Shown: piece after piece, positions 44,857 to 52,489 of the stretch
How positions within the stretch are numbered: the first letter of the stretch is position 1
Layout: every line of letters begins with the position of its first letter
Assembly: GCA_051881315.1 (NCBI GenBank)
Contig: JBJEPQ010000027.1
Location: 30,717 to 94,716, forward strand
Origin: CAG-488 sp051881315
GTDB taxonomy: Bacteria > Bacillota > Clostridia > Oscillospirales > Acutalibacteraceae
Length of the DNA: 64,000 bases
Direction of reading: 5' to 3'
Notes under the pieces: generated by a model
What the model saw: the letters and a program-made list of their open reading frames with translations, nothing else
Databases searched by the model: none
Told to the model about the DNA's origin: nothing
Program-made: the position numbers and the translations under genes

Positions 44857-44898
44857 AAAACTGCAAGTAATCCGAAAAGGATAAGCTTGCAGTTTTTT
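44857..44898 (+). terminator. Rho-independent terminator of the murT operon
   Basis: AAAACTGCAAG pairs with CTTGCAGTTTT around a loop with ATCCGAAAAGG; T run follows. The stem and loop closely match the terminator at 9548-9585. Confidence 0.85.
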
Positions 44899-44933
44899 GA
44901 TATTTTTAAATATTTGACTTCATACAATTAGTG

Positions 44934-44977
44934 GCTCCACCTTTGGGGGAGCTGTCAGCGAAGCTGACTGAGAGGGA
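44934..44977. repeat. Truncated copy of the MITE-like element of 9618-9733
   Basis: The 43 bases starting GCTCCACCTTTGGGGGAGC and continuing through GTCAGCGAAGCTGAC match the left end of the 9.6-kb element almost exactly; the right part is absent. As at 9.6 kb, it directly follows the ACTGCAAG-type terminator. Confidence 0.75.
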
Positions 44978-45048
44978 AATTATTTATTAAACTCCACGGA
45001 GCTATGCAGTAATTAAAATTTGAATTATTGATTTCAGAAACTACTTCA

Positions 45049-46053
45049 TTATTTATCAAATTTCTTTTTCAGTCCTGCGGCAAACAGTGCAATTCCGACT
45101 GCACCGCTTGCGGTCAGAATAATCATCAACACGTTTCCGTTTGTGCAGTCCGCCCAATCGTTGAAATTTACGGTCATATCAATAGTCTCGTTCAAAACAT
45201 AGCCTATAACATATATCAGAAAATAAACGGCTGTCCCGAAAATTGCCGTGCATATTCCGCCCTTTATCAGACCGTTCATTTTCAGGCTCACCACACAGCC
45301 TGTGAGCAAAAACGGCAGAAAACCGTACAAGGCAATCAGCTCTCCCGCACCGAGGTCAAAGGGTGTTATAAGCCTTGCGCACGCAATCAGAGCCACCGTT
45401 AAAATAAAATCCGCCGCAAAACAAATCAAGGTCTTGTGAGATGAAGCAAAGCCGTGTTTGACAAATTTTCTCATAACAATCGGCAGGAAAATCACGGTAT
45501 ATCCCAAAAGCACTCCCATAACCGCTGTCGGCACCCAATAGATGCTTTTCGTCACCGCTCCGCACACCGTCAGCAAAACCGCCACCCCTGCCGCAGAACT
45601 GACAAGATACCAAATCAGGCTTTTGTTTTTAACAAACCTTGTAACCGACGGGAAGAACAAAAATGCACAGGCAAGACTCGCAATAACAATCAACCAAGTT
45701 GATATCGGCATAACGCCCGTCAAACAGCATATGGAACAGATTAAGACCGTCAGCAGATATGCGGAGGTCGGTATCCAAAAGGTCAGCTTTTTCAGCCTTT
45801 CGTACTGTAACGCCTGCTTCTTTATCCGCCTGTATGAAGTGTCCTCGGAGGCGGTTATCAGCTCTTTTTCGCTTACGTCCAGCACACGGCATATCTCGGT
45901 TATCATCGTCAGGTCAGGGTAATTAACCCCACGCTCCCATTTTGACACAGCCGACTCAGTTACAAAAAGCTGTTCCGCAAACTGCTTCTGCGACATTCCC
46001 AGAGCCTCTCTTTGTGCCCGGATAAATTTTCCGAGCGTATTTTTCTCTATCAT
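45049..46053 (-). CDS. XRE-family regulator with C-terminal membrane segments
   Basis: The 334-residue product starts with an HTH_3 DNA-binding domain (LGKFIRAQREALGMSQKQFAEQLFVTESAVSKWERGVNYPD, within residues 6-60 in family-typical form), followed by a linker and about eight hydrophobic segments. Such membrane-bound XRE proteins are common in Clostridia and probably sense a signal in the membrane while binding DNA nearby; the target is unknown. The ATG at 46053 has AAAGGA 11 bases upstream and gives the usual N-terminus; an earlier ATG at 46104 would add 17 residues. Confidence 0.82.
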   Translation of the reverse strand: MIEKNTLGKFIRAQREALGMSQKQFAEQLFVTESAVSKWERGVNYPDLTMITEICRVLDVSEKELITASEDTSYRRIKKQALQYERLKKLTFWIPTSAYLLTVLICSICCLTGVMPISTWLIVIASLACAFLFFPSVTRFVKNKSLIWYLVSSAAGVAVLLTVCGAVTKSIYWVPTAVMGVLLGYTVIFLPIVMRKFVKHGFASSHKTLICFAADFILTVALIACARLITPFDLGAGELIALYGFLPFLLTGCVVSLKMNGLIKGGICTAIFGTAVYFLIYVIGYVLNETIDMTVNFNDWADCTNGNVLMIILTASGAVGIALFAAGLKKKFDK

Positions 46054-46256
46054 TAAACTGTCATTCCTTTCGTTGATAGGATTATGAAAAGCCGAGCTTA
46101 TCACGAAAAAAGCGGCGCCTGCTTTTTCGCTGTCCGCTCAGCTCCCAATCGCACCACCATTCTACATTCACCCCGCCAAAAAGTCAATGGACTCTCAGTC
46201 AAGTGACGCATCTGCGTCGATTTCCGTATAATTCTTCTACACTAACTTTCCCGATA

Positions 46257-46286
46257 TTGACTTCAAAGAGTGTTTTGATGTATATT
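46257..46286 (+). promoter_or_regulatory. Promoter of the SWIM/GNAT gene pair
   Basis: TTGACT and TATATT with an 18-base spacer, 38 bases before the SWIM gene start and divergent from the XRE gene. Confidence 0.55.
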
Positions 46287-46324
46287 ATTATCAAAGAAAT
46301 AATTACTCGAAAAAGAGGGATTGT

Positions 46325-46789
46325 ATGAGCCTGCTTACAGCTGCAAGCGGTAAATCGGTTTACCGAGGATATGAATACTATTGTGCCGCAAAAGTTTTTT
46401 ACGTTCAACAGATCAATGACGATGAGATCGAAGGCCTTGTCAAAGGAACAGTTCAAAAGCCATATAATGTTCACATAAATCTTAGTAAAGTCAGATCCTC
46501 AACCTGCGACTGCCCTTTTGCCAACGGCAGAAAAATTTGCAAACATATGATTGCAGTTTTCTTTGCAGCGTTTCCCGATGAAGCGAAGAAATATAAAGCC
46601 GAGCTTGAGGCTTATTATGAAGAAGAGGAAGCACGGGAAGCAAAACTTGATGATATGCTTCTGAATCACATAAAGAAACTTTCAAAATTAGAATTGCAAG
46701 AAGCTTTACTGCAGGTTTTATATGACGGTCCGGAATGGCAGTTTGAACGTTTTATCCGTGAAAATATTGATACGGGAGATCTATTATGA
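46325..46789 (+). CDS. SWIM zinc-finger domain protein
   Basis: The 154-residue protein carries a SWIM motif, STCDCPFANGRKICKHMIAV (Cys-x-Cys ... Cys-x-His), near residues 59-78, which is expected to bind zinc and DNA or protein. The C-terminal 70 residues are acidic and helical. Larger SWIM proteins are found with SNF2 helicases, but none is adjacent here. The stop overlaps the GNAT start by four bases, so the two are coupled. Function not known. Confidence 0.8.
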   Translation: MSLLTAASGKSVYRGYEYYCAAKVFYVQQINDDEIEGLVKGTVQKPYNVHINLSKVRSSTCDCPFANGRKICKHMIAVFFAAFPDEAKKYKAELEAYYEEEEAREAKLDDMLLNHIKKLSKLELQEALLQVLYDGPEWQFERFIRENIDTGDLL

Positions 46790-47214
46790 TTTACAGAAAT
46801 TATAAAAGCGAGGACATTTTCGTTTTGCGGGACATAATAGATAAAGACTTAGGCTATAACTGCAAACTGCCAAAGTTGAAATCCCGTGTTGAAGAAATGA
46901 TGAAACGCGGAAATTATCAAATCATTGTCGCTGATGACAACGGCAAGGTCGTGGGTTTTATCGGCTGTGTCAATTATCTTGCTTTTGAGCTTGAAAACGA
47001 GGGTATGAAAATAATCGCTCTCGCAGTTTCAAAGGAATATCGTAGAAAAGGTATCGGCACATCGCTGATTAAAGCCGCAGAAAAGCAGGCAAAAGAAAAC
47101 GGTGTCGAAGTCGTTCTTCTCAACAGCGGGTTGCCGAGAAATGACGCCCATTCGTTTTATGAGTCGCAGGGGTATTCAAAAAAGAGCTATGGTTTTATTA
47201 AGAAACTAAAATAA
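46786..47214 (+). CDS. GNAT family N-acetyltransferase
   Basis: The 142-residue protein has the GNAT acetyl-CoA fold: YRNYKSEDIFVLRDII at the N-terminus, IIALAVSKEYRRKGIGTSLIKAAEK (motif A with the R/Q-x-x-G-x-G/A loop) and FYESQGYSKKSYGFIKKL at the end. The acetyl acceptor is unknown. It is translationally coupled to the SWIM-domain gene. Confidence 0.87.
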   Translation: MIYRNYKSEDIFVLRDIIDKDLGYNCKLPKLKSRVEEMMKRGNYQIIVADDNGKVVGFIGCVNYLAFELENEGMKIIALAVSKEYRRKGIGTSLIKAAEKQAKENGVEVVLLNSGLPRNDAHSFYESQGYSKKSYGFIKKLK

Positions 47215-47385
47215 TCATTGCTTTTGCAGTGAGCATAACGAACCGCTCTCACAAAACAAGGTTGTTTTCTTCGTCGCAATTGCATTTTTTTAAAGGGAAA
47301 CCGTTCAACACTTTGTCGGATAATAATATCAAAATATATCTTGAAACCATTTAAAAATATATCCTAAAAAATTTTTAAAAAACAC

Positions 47386-47414
47386 TTGATTTTAGATGGA
47401 TAATAGTATATAAT
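47386..47414 (+). promoter_or_regulatory. Promoter of tRNA-Pro
   Basis: TTGATT and a perfect TATAAT with a 17-base spacer, 13 bases before the mature tRNA 5' end. The remaining 170 bases back to the GNAT gene hold nothing else I recognise. Confidence 0.75.
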
Positions 47415-47427
47415 ATCTAAGCGTTGT

Positions 47428-47503
47428 CGGGGTGTAGCGCAGATGGTAGCGTGCTTGGTTCGGGACCAAGAGGCCGTGGGTTCAAATCCCGCCACTCCGA
47501 CCA
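47428..47503 (+). tRNA. tRNA-Pro(CGG) with encoded CCA
   Basis: The cloverleaf is complete: acceptor CGGGGTG/CACTCCG with the C1-G72 pair typical of bacterial tRNA-Pro, the D-arm, an anticodon arm CTTGG-TTCGGGA-CCAAG with anticodon CGG, a T-arm GTGGG-TTCAAAT-CCCGC, discriminator A and CCA. A T-rich hairpin terminator follows at once. The region to the right changes to accessory genes and lower G+C, so the 3' end of this gene is a likely integration site. Confidence 0.95.
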
Positions 47504-47506
47504 CCT

Positions 47507-47551
47507 AAAACCGTTGATACATAAGGCTTTGAGCTATGTATCAACGGTTTT
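47507..47551 (+). terminator. Strong terminator after tRNA-Pro
   Basis: AAAACCGTTGATACATA pairs perfectly with TATGTATCAACGGTTTT and is followed by TCTTTTT. Confidence 0.9.
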
Positions 47552-47756
47552 CTTTTTGCCTTAAAGCAGCTCCCGAATGGTAAAAAACCACTCTCAGCGA
47601 GCTGAAAGTGGTAAATTGAGTGGTAAATTTTTTTGATATTCTGCGTGTTGATTTCCGACCGGCAATCCTCCAAAAAATTTTTTCATAACCTTTTGAAACA
47701 TTGAAATTGCCATACAACATATTATTATAAACTAATAATTTTCAGGAGGCCATAAA

Positions 47757-48035
47757 ATGAACCTTAGAACTAAATGCGCCGGAATGCCCGGAGTTACACC
47801 AACAGCAGAGTATTACAAGAAAAAGAGTAAACCGACCTACAATATGCCGAAAGCCGAACCGGTTACATACACGCTGAATCAGCTAAAAGATATGCTTCAG
47901 ATGAGCTCCTATGCCGTGCGCAAGCTTATTGAAGAAAACCACATTCCTACACTCGAGTGTGGCAAGGGTAAAATCGTTGTCCTGCGCTCTACATTTGACG
48001 AGTTCTTGCAGAACAAGTACGGGTACACAGCTTAA
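47757..48035 (+). CDS. Excisionase-like helix-turn-helix protein
   Basis: The 92-residue protein has a disordered basic N-terminus and a C-terminal MerR/excisionase-type HTH: YTLNQLKDMLQMSSYAVRKLIEENHIPTLECGKGKIVVL. This layout is typical of HTH_17 proteins that serve as recombination directionality factors or small regulators in integrated elements. Its position 250 bases right of the tRNA and just before a primase-like gene supports an excisionase or control role, but no complete integrase is seen in the window. Confidence 0.7.
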   Translation: MNLRTKCAGMPGVTPTAEYYKKKSKPTYNMPKAEPVTYTLNQLKDMLQMSSYAVRKLIEENHIPTLECGKGKIVVLRSTFDEFLQNKYGYTA

Positions 48036-48562
48036 CTTAATATTATTTAACAGGCTCTCCGCAGAATTTCTGTGGAGGGCTTTTGTTTTGTCTGCTGCCG
48101 TCAAATCGGTTCCTGTTATCAAGACATAATCTCTTTATAGTCAAGCTTGCTTTTCGTTTTCTTTAAGGTGTTTCCGTTTTCTTTACGGTTTCCGACGTGA
48201 ATTATTTTCACTTTACCGCTGAGAACAAGTAACGAGCCCCCACCCCAATTTGTCAAAAAACTATATTTATAATATACGTGCGGGGGAAGGCGTGAAGCAA
48301 TGACGAAGACTTTAGATACACGCCGATGGAGTCCCTTCCCAAAATTGCCTTTTAATTGCGGGGCTTTTCGGAACGAAAAGTTTTGCAATCACGAGGGGTG
48401 TGGGGGCGAGTGGGTTAGCCCCCATTTCTTTTTTCGCTTCCTTTTTTCTTTAAGTTTCCGAAATAGTAATAATTACGCTTAAATAAAATCACAAACACTA
48501 AAAAGTTTGTTTTCAACTCTAACATATTCTAATTGTCCAATAAATTTTTCAAGGAGTTGCGA
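48036..48562. other. Hairpin-rich intergenic region between the excisionase-like and primase genes
   Basis: The region holds no credible gene. It starts with a terminator (GCTCTCCGCAGA/CTGTGGAGGGC, 48053-48080). Two similar G/C-rich stretches lie in opposite orientation: CGAGCCCCCACCCC (about 48231-48245) and GGGGTGTGGGGGCGAG (about 48395-48410). Between and beside them are the perfect stem CTTTTCG-GAA-CGAAAAG (48364-48380) and GGGGGC/GCCCCC (48402-48423) followed by a T-rich tail. Such a layout could be an origin of transfer or replication for the element; I cannot name a known nic site. Confidence 0.45.
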
Positions 48563-50098
48563 ATGAACGATTACTATAACGAAAAAATCAAATGGCTTGA
48601 GTCAAACTACAGCGAATTCTCCCCTACGGAATATTATCGTATGATGTTTCCTAACGGTTCTTTTCAAAAGCCAAAAGAGTCGAACGGAGACTATAAGCCA
48701 AACGGTATTCTACAATTCCGTTGTAAGGGCGAAGAGAAAGGAAAAATGCACAGCCGAATTATCAATGATGACCACAAAACAATCGATGACTGTCTCAAAG
48801 GAAACGATGAGTACAAAAATATAGATTTTGCTATTATTTCCGGTTGTGCTTATATCGGTCGCAGAAGAATATCGGAAAACGTCCGGATGTGTTACGCAAT
48901 AATAATTGACGTTGATTCCGTAAATAAGAACAATTTGATAAGTCTTTTAGGAATGTGTACAAATGATATTGTCCCTATGCCGACCGCCATTGTCGTTTCC
49001 GGAAACGGCGTACACGTTGTTTACATGCTGGACGAGCCTATTCCTACATATCGGGAAACCCTTGACGCTTTAAGCGACTTAAAAGCTATTCTTTCAAGAA
49101 AGCTATGGAACGAAAAAACAAGCACTGACTCTAAAATTCAATACCAAGGCATTACCCAAGGATACCGAATGGTAGGGACAAAAACAAAGCGAGGTCATAT
49201 CACCCGAGCTTTTAAAGTCGGAAACAAAGTCAGTATAGATGAATTGTTAAGCGTCTTGGAAAACATAAGCGAATATCCTTTAGGAAAAAAAGAAAGAAAG
49301 AGCAAAACATTTTCAAAGAGATTTTTAAAATGTCTTAAAAATCGAAACCTCTACGAAGAGATGACAAAAACCCTTTGCGACGACATTACTCACGTCTCTT
49401 TAGAAGAAGCAAAAGTTAAATGGCCTGATTGGTACGAAAAACGAATTGTTAACAAGGAAGCTCCCGGTCATTATATTTGCGGTAAGGGACTTTATACTTG
49501 GTGGTTAGAAACGATAAGCTCCAAGAAAAACGTCCATGTCGGCAATCGCAGAAACTGTATGTATTGCCTTGCCGCATTTGCCCAAAAATGCGACATACCC
49601 GAAGAAGAACTAACCAAAGACCTTGAAAATCTGTTCGAATTTTATCAATCGCTTTCAACGTGCAAAGAAGATGAGTTTACTGTTGAGGATATGAAATCCG
49701 CCATCACTTCTTTCAGACAAAGCGATTTAACAAGAATGACAAAGAAACGGGTCCATACTCTTACAGGAATAAATTTTTCATCAAAGGAAAAGACTAAGCC
49801 CCGTAAAAAGCGAAGCGAGCATCTTAAATACTGCCGTGCTAAGCGTGATTCAAACTATACAAACGGTACGCATTGGTACGACAGAGGCGGCAGACCGTCC
49901 AAAGAAGCCGTTATCAGCGATTATTTATGTAATCACCCGGACGTTAAAAACGTAGCTCAAATCGCCAAGGAATGCAACGTGAGCCGACAAACAGTATACA
50001 ACTATATCAACAAAAGAAAGACTCTTACTCATCAGACCGATAATTATGACAAGGAGTTAGACTTGCCTGTTGATACTATTGAGCAGCACATTGAATAA
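48563..50098 (+). CDS. Primase-like replication protein with C-terminal HTH
   Basis: The 511-residue product resembles plasmid/ICE replication proteins with an archaeo-eukaryotic-type primase fold. YAIIIDVDSV is a plausible metal-binding Asp-x-Asp, and VVSGNGVHVVYMLDEPIP matches the Ser-Gly-x-Gly-x-His signature of such primases. A CYIC/CMYC-containing middle region and a C-terminal resolvase-like HTH (VKNVAQIAKECNVSRQTVYNYINKRK) follow. The ATG at 48563 has AAGGAG six bases upstream; a TTG ten codons earlier precedes it. It is 53 bases before a RecD2-like helicase, so the two may form a replication module. Confidence 0.68.
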   Translation: MNDYYNEKIKWLESNYSEFSPTEYYRMMFPNGSFQKPKESNGDYKPNGILQFRCKGEEKGKMHSRIINDDHKTIDDCLKGNDEYKNIDFAIISGCAYIGRRRISENVRMCYAIIIDVDSVNKNNLISLLGMCTNDIVPMPTAIVVSGNGVHVVYMLDEPIPTYRETLDALSDLKAILSRKLWNEKTSTDSKIQYQGITQGYRMVGTKTKRGHITRAFKVGNKVSIDELLSVLENISEYPLGKKERKSKTFSKRFLKCLKNRNLYEEMTKTLCDDITHVSLEEAKVKWPDWYEKRIVNKEAPGHYICGKGLYTWWLETISSKKNVHVGNRRNCMYCLAAFAQKCDIPEEELTKDLENLFEFYQSLSTCKEDEFTVEDMKSAITSFRQSDLTRMTKKRVHTLTGINFSSKEKTKPRKKRSEHLKYCRAKRDSNYTNGTHWYDRGGRPSKEAVISDYLCNHPDVKNVAQIAKECNVSRQTVYNYINKRKTLTHQTDNYDKELDLPVDTIEQHIE

Positions 50099-50151
50099 AT
50101 ACGACACATATATGTCGAAAAAAAATATAAATACGAAAGGACAATAATAAT

Positions 50152-52410
50152 ATGATTAAAAAAATTACAGTTTATGCTGAATACAGAAAAACAGTATACA
50201 GGGATGATACTTCCGGTTTTAAAATTATAAAGGTAAGATTAACAGACCCATCCAAAGATATACTCGACGCTTTCGACAATCGCCTCACTATATCCGCAAA
50301 AGGTTATATTTCCGATTCACTATTCGTCTATCCCCTCAAGTTTGTCGGAACGATTTCAGACAACAAACACGGCAAGACTCTTGATTTCTGTTCAGTCGAA
50401 CCAACCTCAGACCAACGCGATAAAGCCATTGAGTTTTTGAGCTCAAATCTTTTTTACGGCGTTTCTGAAAAAATAGCCAAAAGTATCCTTGACACCGTCG
50501 GAGAAGATATTTTTGATTTTCCGCTTAAACAGACAAAAGAAGAATCGATAGAAATATTATGCTCAATTAAAGGTATAGGCAAAAAGGTTGCCGAAAACAT
50601 AGTTAACGTTTTATTCGATTCACAGCTTTCCAAAACAATATTTGATTATATCGCTACGTATGGCGGAAAGTTTGCAAATTCGGAAAAGCTGTTAAATCTT
50701 TATGGAAAAAAAGCAATCGAAGAATTGAATAAAAATCCATATAAAATCGGCCCGGAGATAGGTCTATCTTTCATTAGCTGCGACAGAATAGCCAGAGACA
50801 ACGGGATTAAATATAACGACACGGAAAGATTACAATATCTTATTAAAAGGGCCTTTATCGAAGACTGGGTTAACGGAAATTCGCATCCGGATATCAACAC
50901 AATAATCAGTTATGTAAATGATTATTCCGCAAAACGTTCTGCTTTCCCCGATAAATGCTTCGAGGAAAAGGACATAATCAGAAGATGTTATTATATGCCC
51001 GGAATTACCGTTGATTATGCTGATACACCTGATAGTGATTACACAGACGAAGATTCCTGTTGTGATAAATTTTATCTGAACGCCTCATATGGAAATCAAA
51101 GAGATATTGTTACAAATGTCCGGCGAATACAACGTAAGAGGAATTCTGTTTACAGAAAACATATCAACATAAACAAAGTAATAGCTGACTGCGAGGAAGA
51201 GTTAAAGATAAAATACAGCGAACTGCAAAAGGAATGCTTCAATTTTCTTTCCTCTACCGGCATCAAAATATTAACAGGCGGACCCGGCACCGGGAAATCC
51301 ACTGTAATAAACGGATTGATACACGCTTACCAAAAGCTTAATCCGTACTCAAAAATCGCTTTGATGGCTCCAACCGGCAGGGCAGCTCAACGAATGAGAG
51401 AAATTACAGGATTAAAAGCAGGCACAATCCACAAAACTCTGAATATAAAACCGTATGAAACAAACGATTATTTATTCTCAGCTTCTTATTTAAGGGATTT
51501 CCCTGCCGACTTGATTATTATAGACGAAGCCTCGATGCTTGATGAACAGCTCGCCGCTGTAATGCTCTCGTGCTTCAAGGAAGATTCCACCGTTATACTT
51601 GTAGGCGATATTGACCAGCTACCGTCCGTAGGAGCCGGAAAAGTATTGGAGGATTTACTGAAATGTAAAGTGGACGGCGAACCTATCGAAAGAGTAAATC
51701 TCATTGTAAATTACAGGCAAAAAGGTAAAGCAACCATTATCAAAAATGCAAATCTTATCAACTCCGGTGACGGAAACATTGAAACGGACGAAAGCTTTAT
51801 TTATAAAGTTGTAAACACAGACGAAGAATTAAAAGAATGCGCAGTTAACGCTTTTCTCTTGTGCTATGACAGCGACAATCCGTTCAGTGTTCAAATTCTT
51901 TGCCCTAAAAACAAGGGTATTGCCGGCGTCAAAGAATTAAATACAGAATTTCAGAATTCTATCAACGGAGATAAGTCCAATATTCTGTCCGGAAAAGATT
52001 ATAAATTTAAAATCGGGGATAAAGTTATGGCTACGGTCAACAACTACGAGTCGGATTATGTCAATGGCGATATCGGAATAATTAAAAGCTGCGACTCTAT
52101 GTCCTTCACAGTAGATTTCAGCGGCCGTTCGGTTATTGTTGATAAAGCTCAGAAAGATGATTTTCTGCTTGCATATGCAACAACAATTCACAAATCGCAG
52201 GGAAGTCAATATGACACTGTTATAATTTGCCTTCCAAAAGATTCTGATGGAATGATGTACCGGAATCTGCTTTACACCGCCATAACAAGAGCACAAAAAC
52301 AGGTTTTTCTTTATTCCGCCGAAGGCAATGTCGAAAAAGCCGCCGAAAGAACAATCAGCGACCGTATATCGGACTTAGATGAAATGTTTAATAAAAGAGC
52401 CTTTGAGTGA
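50152..52410 (+). CDS. RecD2-like SF1 DNA helicase
   Basis: The 752-residue protein has the RecD2 layout: an N-terminal OB-like domain (VYRDDTSGFKIIKVRL), helix-hairpin-helix DNA-binding repeats (about residues 90-240; IKGIGKKVAENIV), then the SF1 motor with Walker A GGPGTGKST, Q-motif, Walker B IIDEASMLDE, VGDIDQLPSVGAGKVLEDLL, and the C-terminal UvrD-type motif ATTIHKSQGSQYDTVII plus YTAITRAQKQV. It should unwind DNA 5' to 3'. The housekeeping copy is usually elsewhere; this one is adjacent to the primase-like gene and in A+T-rich sequence, so it probably serves the mobile element. Confidence 0.85.
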   Translation: MIKKITVYAEYRKTVYRDDTSGFKIIKVRLTDPSKDILDAFDNRLTISAKGYISDSLFVYPLKFVGTISDNKHGKTLDFCSVEPTSDQRDKAIEFLSSNLFYGVSEKIAKSILDTVGEDIFDFPLKQTKEESIEILCSIKGIGKKVAENIVNVLFDSQLSKTIFDYIATYGGKFANSEKLLNLYGKKAIEELNKNPYKIGPEIGLSFISCDRIARDNGIKYNDTERLQYLIKRAFIEDWVNGNSHPDINTIISYVNDYSAKRSAFPDKCFEEKDIIRRCYYMPGITVDYADTPDSDYTDEDSCCDKFYLNASYGNQRDIVTNVRRIQRKRNSVYRKHININKVIADCEEELKIKYSELQKECFNFLSSTGIKILTGGPGTGKSTVINGLIHAYQKLNPYSKIALMAPTGRAAQRMREITGLKAGTIHKTLNIKPYETNDYLFSASYLRDFPADLIIIDEASMLDEQLAAVMLSCFKEDSTVILVGDIDQLPSVGAGKVLEDLLKCKVDGEPIERVNLIVNYRQKGKATIIKNANLINSGDGNIETDESFIYKVVNTDEELKECAVNAFLLCYDSDNPFSVQILCPKNKGIAGVKELNTEFQNSINGDKSNILSGKDYKFKIGDKVMATVNNYESDYVNGDIGIIKSCDSMSFTVDFSGRSVIVDKAQKDDFLLAYATTIHKSQGSQYDTVIICLPKDSDGMMYRNLLYTAITRAQKQVFLYSAEGNVEKAAERTISDRISDLDEMFNKRAFE

Positions 52411-52466
52411 ATAGTATTACTCTGTGATGTTGTCTAAAAGCAAAAACAAGTATAATTCTTTATCCC

Positions 52467-52485
52467 AAATAGTATTCTACTATTT
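52467..52485. terminator. Small hairpin between convergent genes
   Basis: AAATAGTA and TACTATTT form an eight-base stem with a three-base loop between the helicase and the res gene; a weak terminator at best. Confidence 0.35.
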
Positions 52486-52489
52486 ATAG

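Noticed and set aside
47482..47673. A 63-codon minus-strand frame overlapping the tRNA-Pro end
   Set aside because: It overlaps the tRNA and its terminator, has no family signal and no ribosome binding site.
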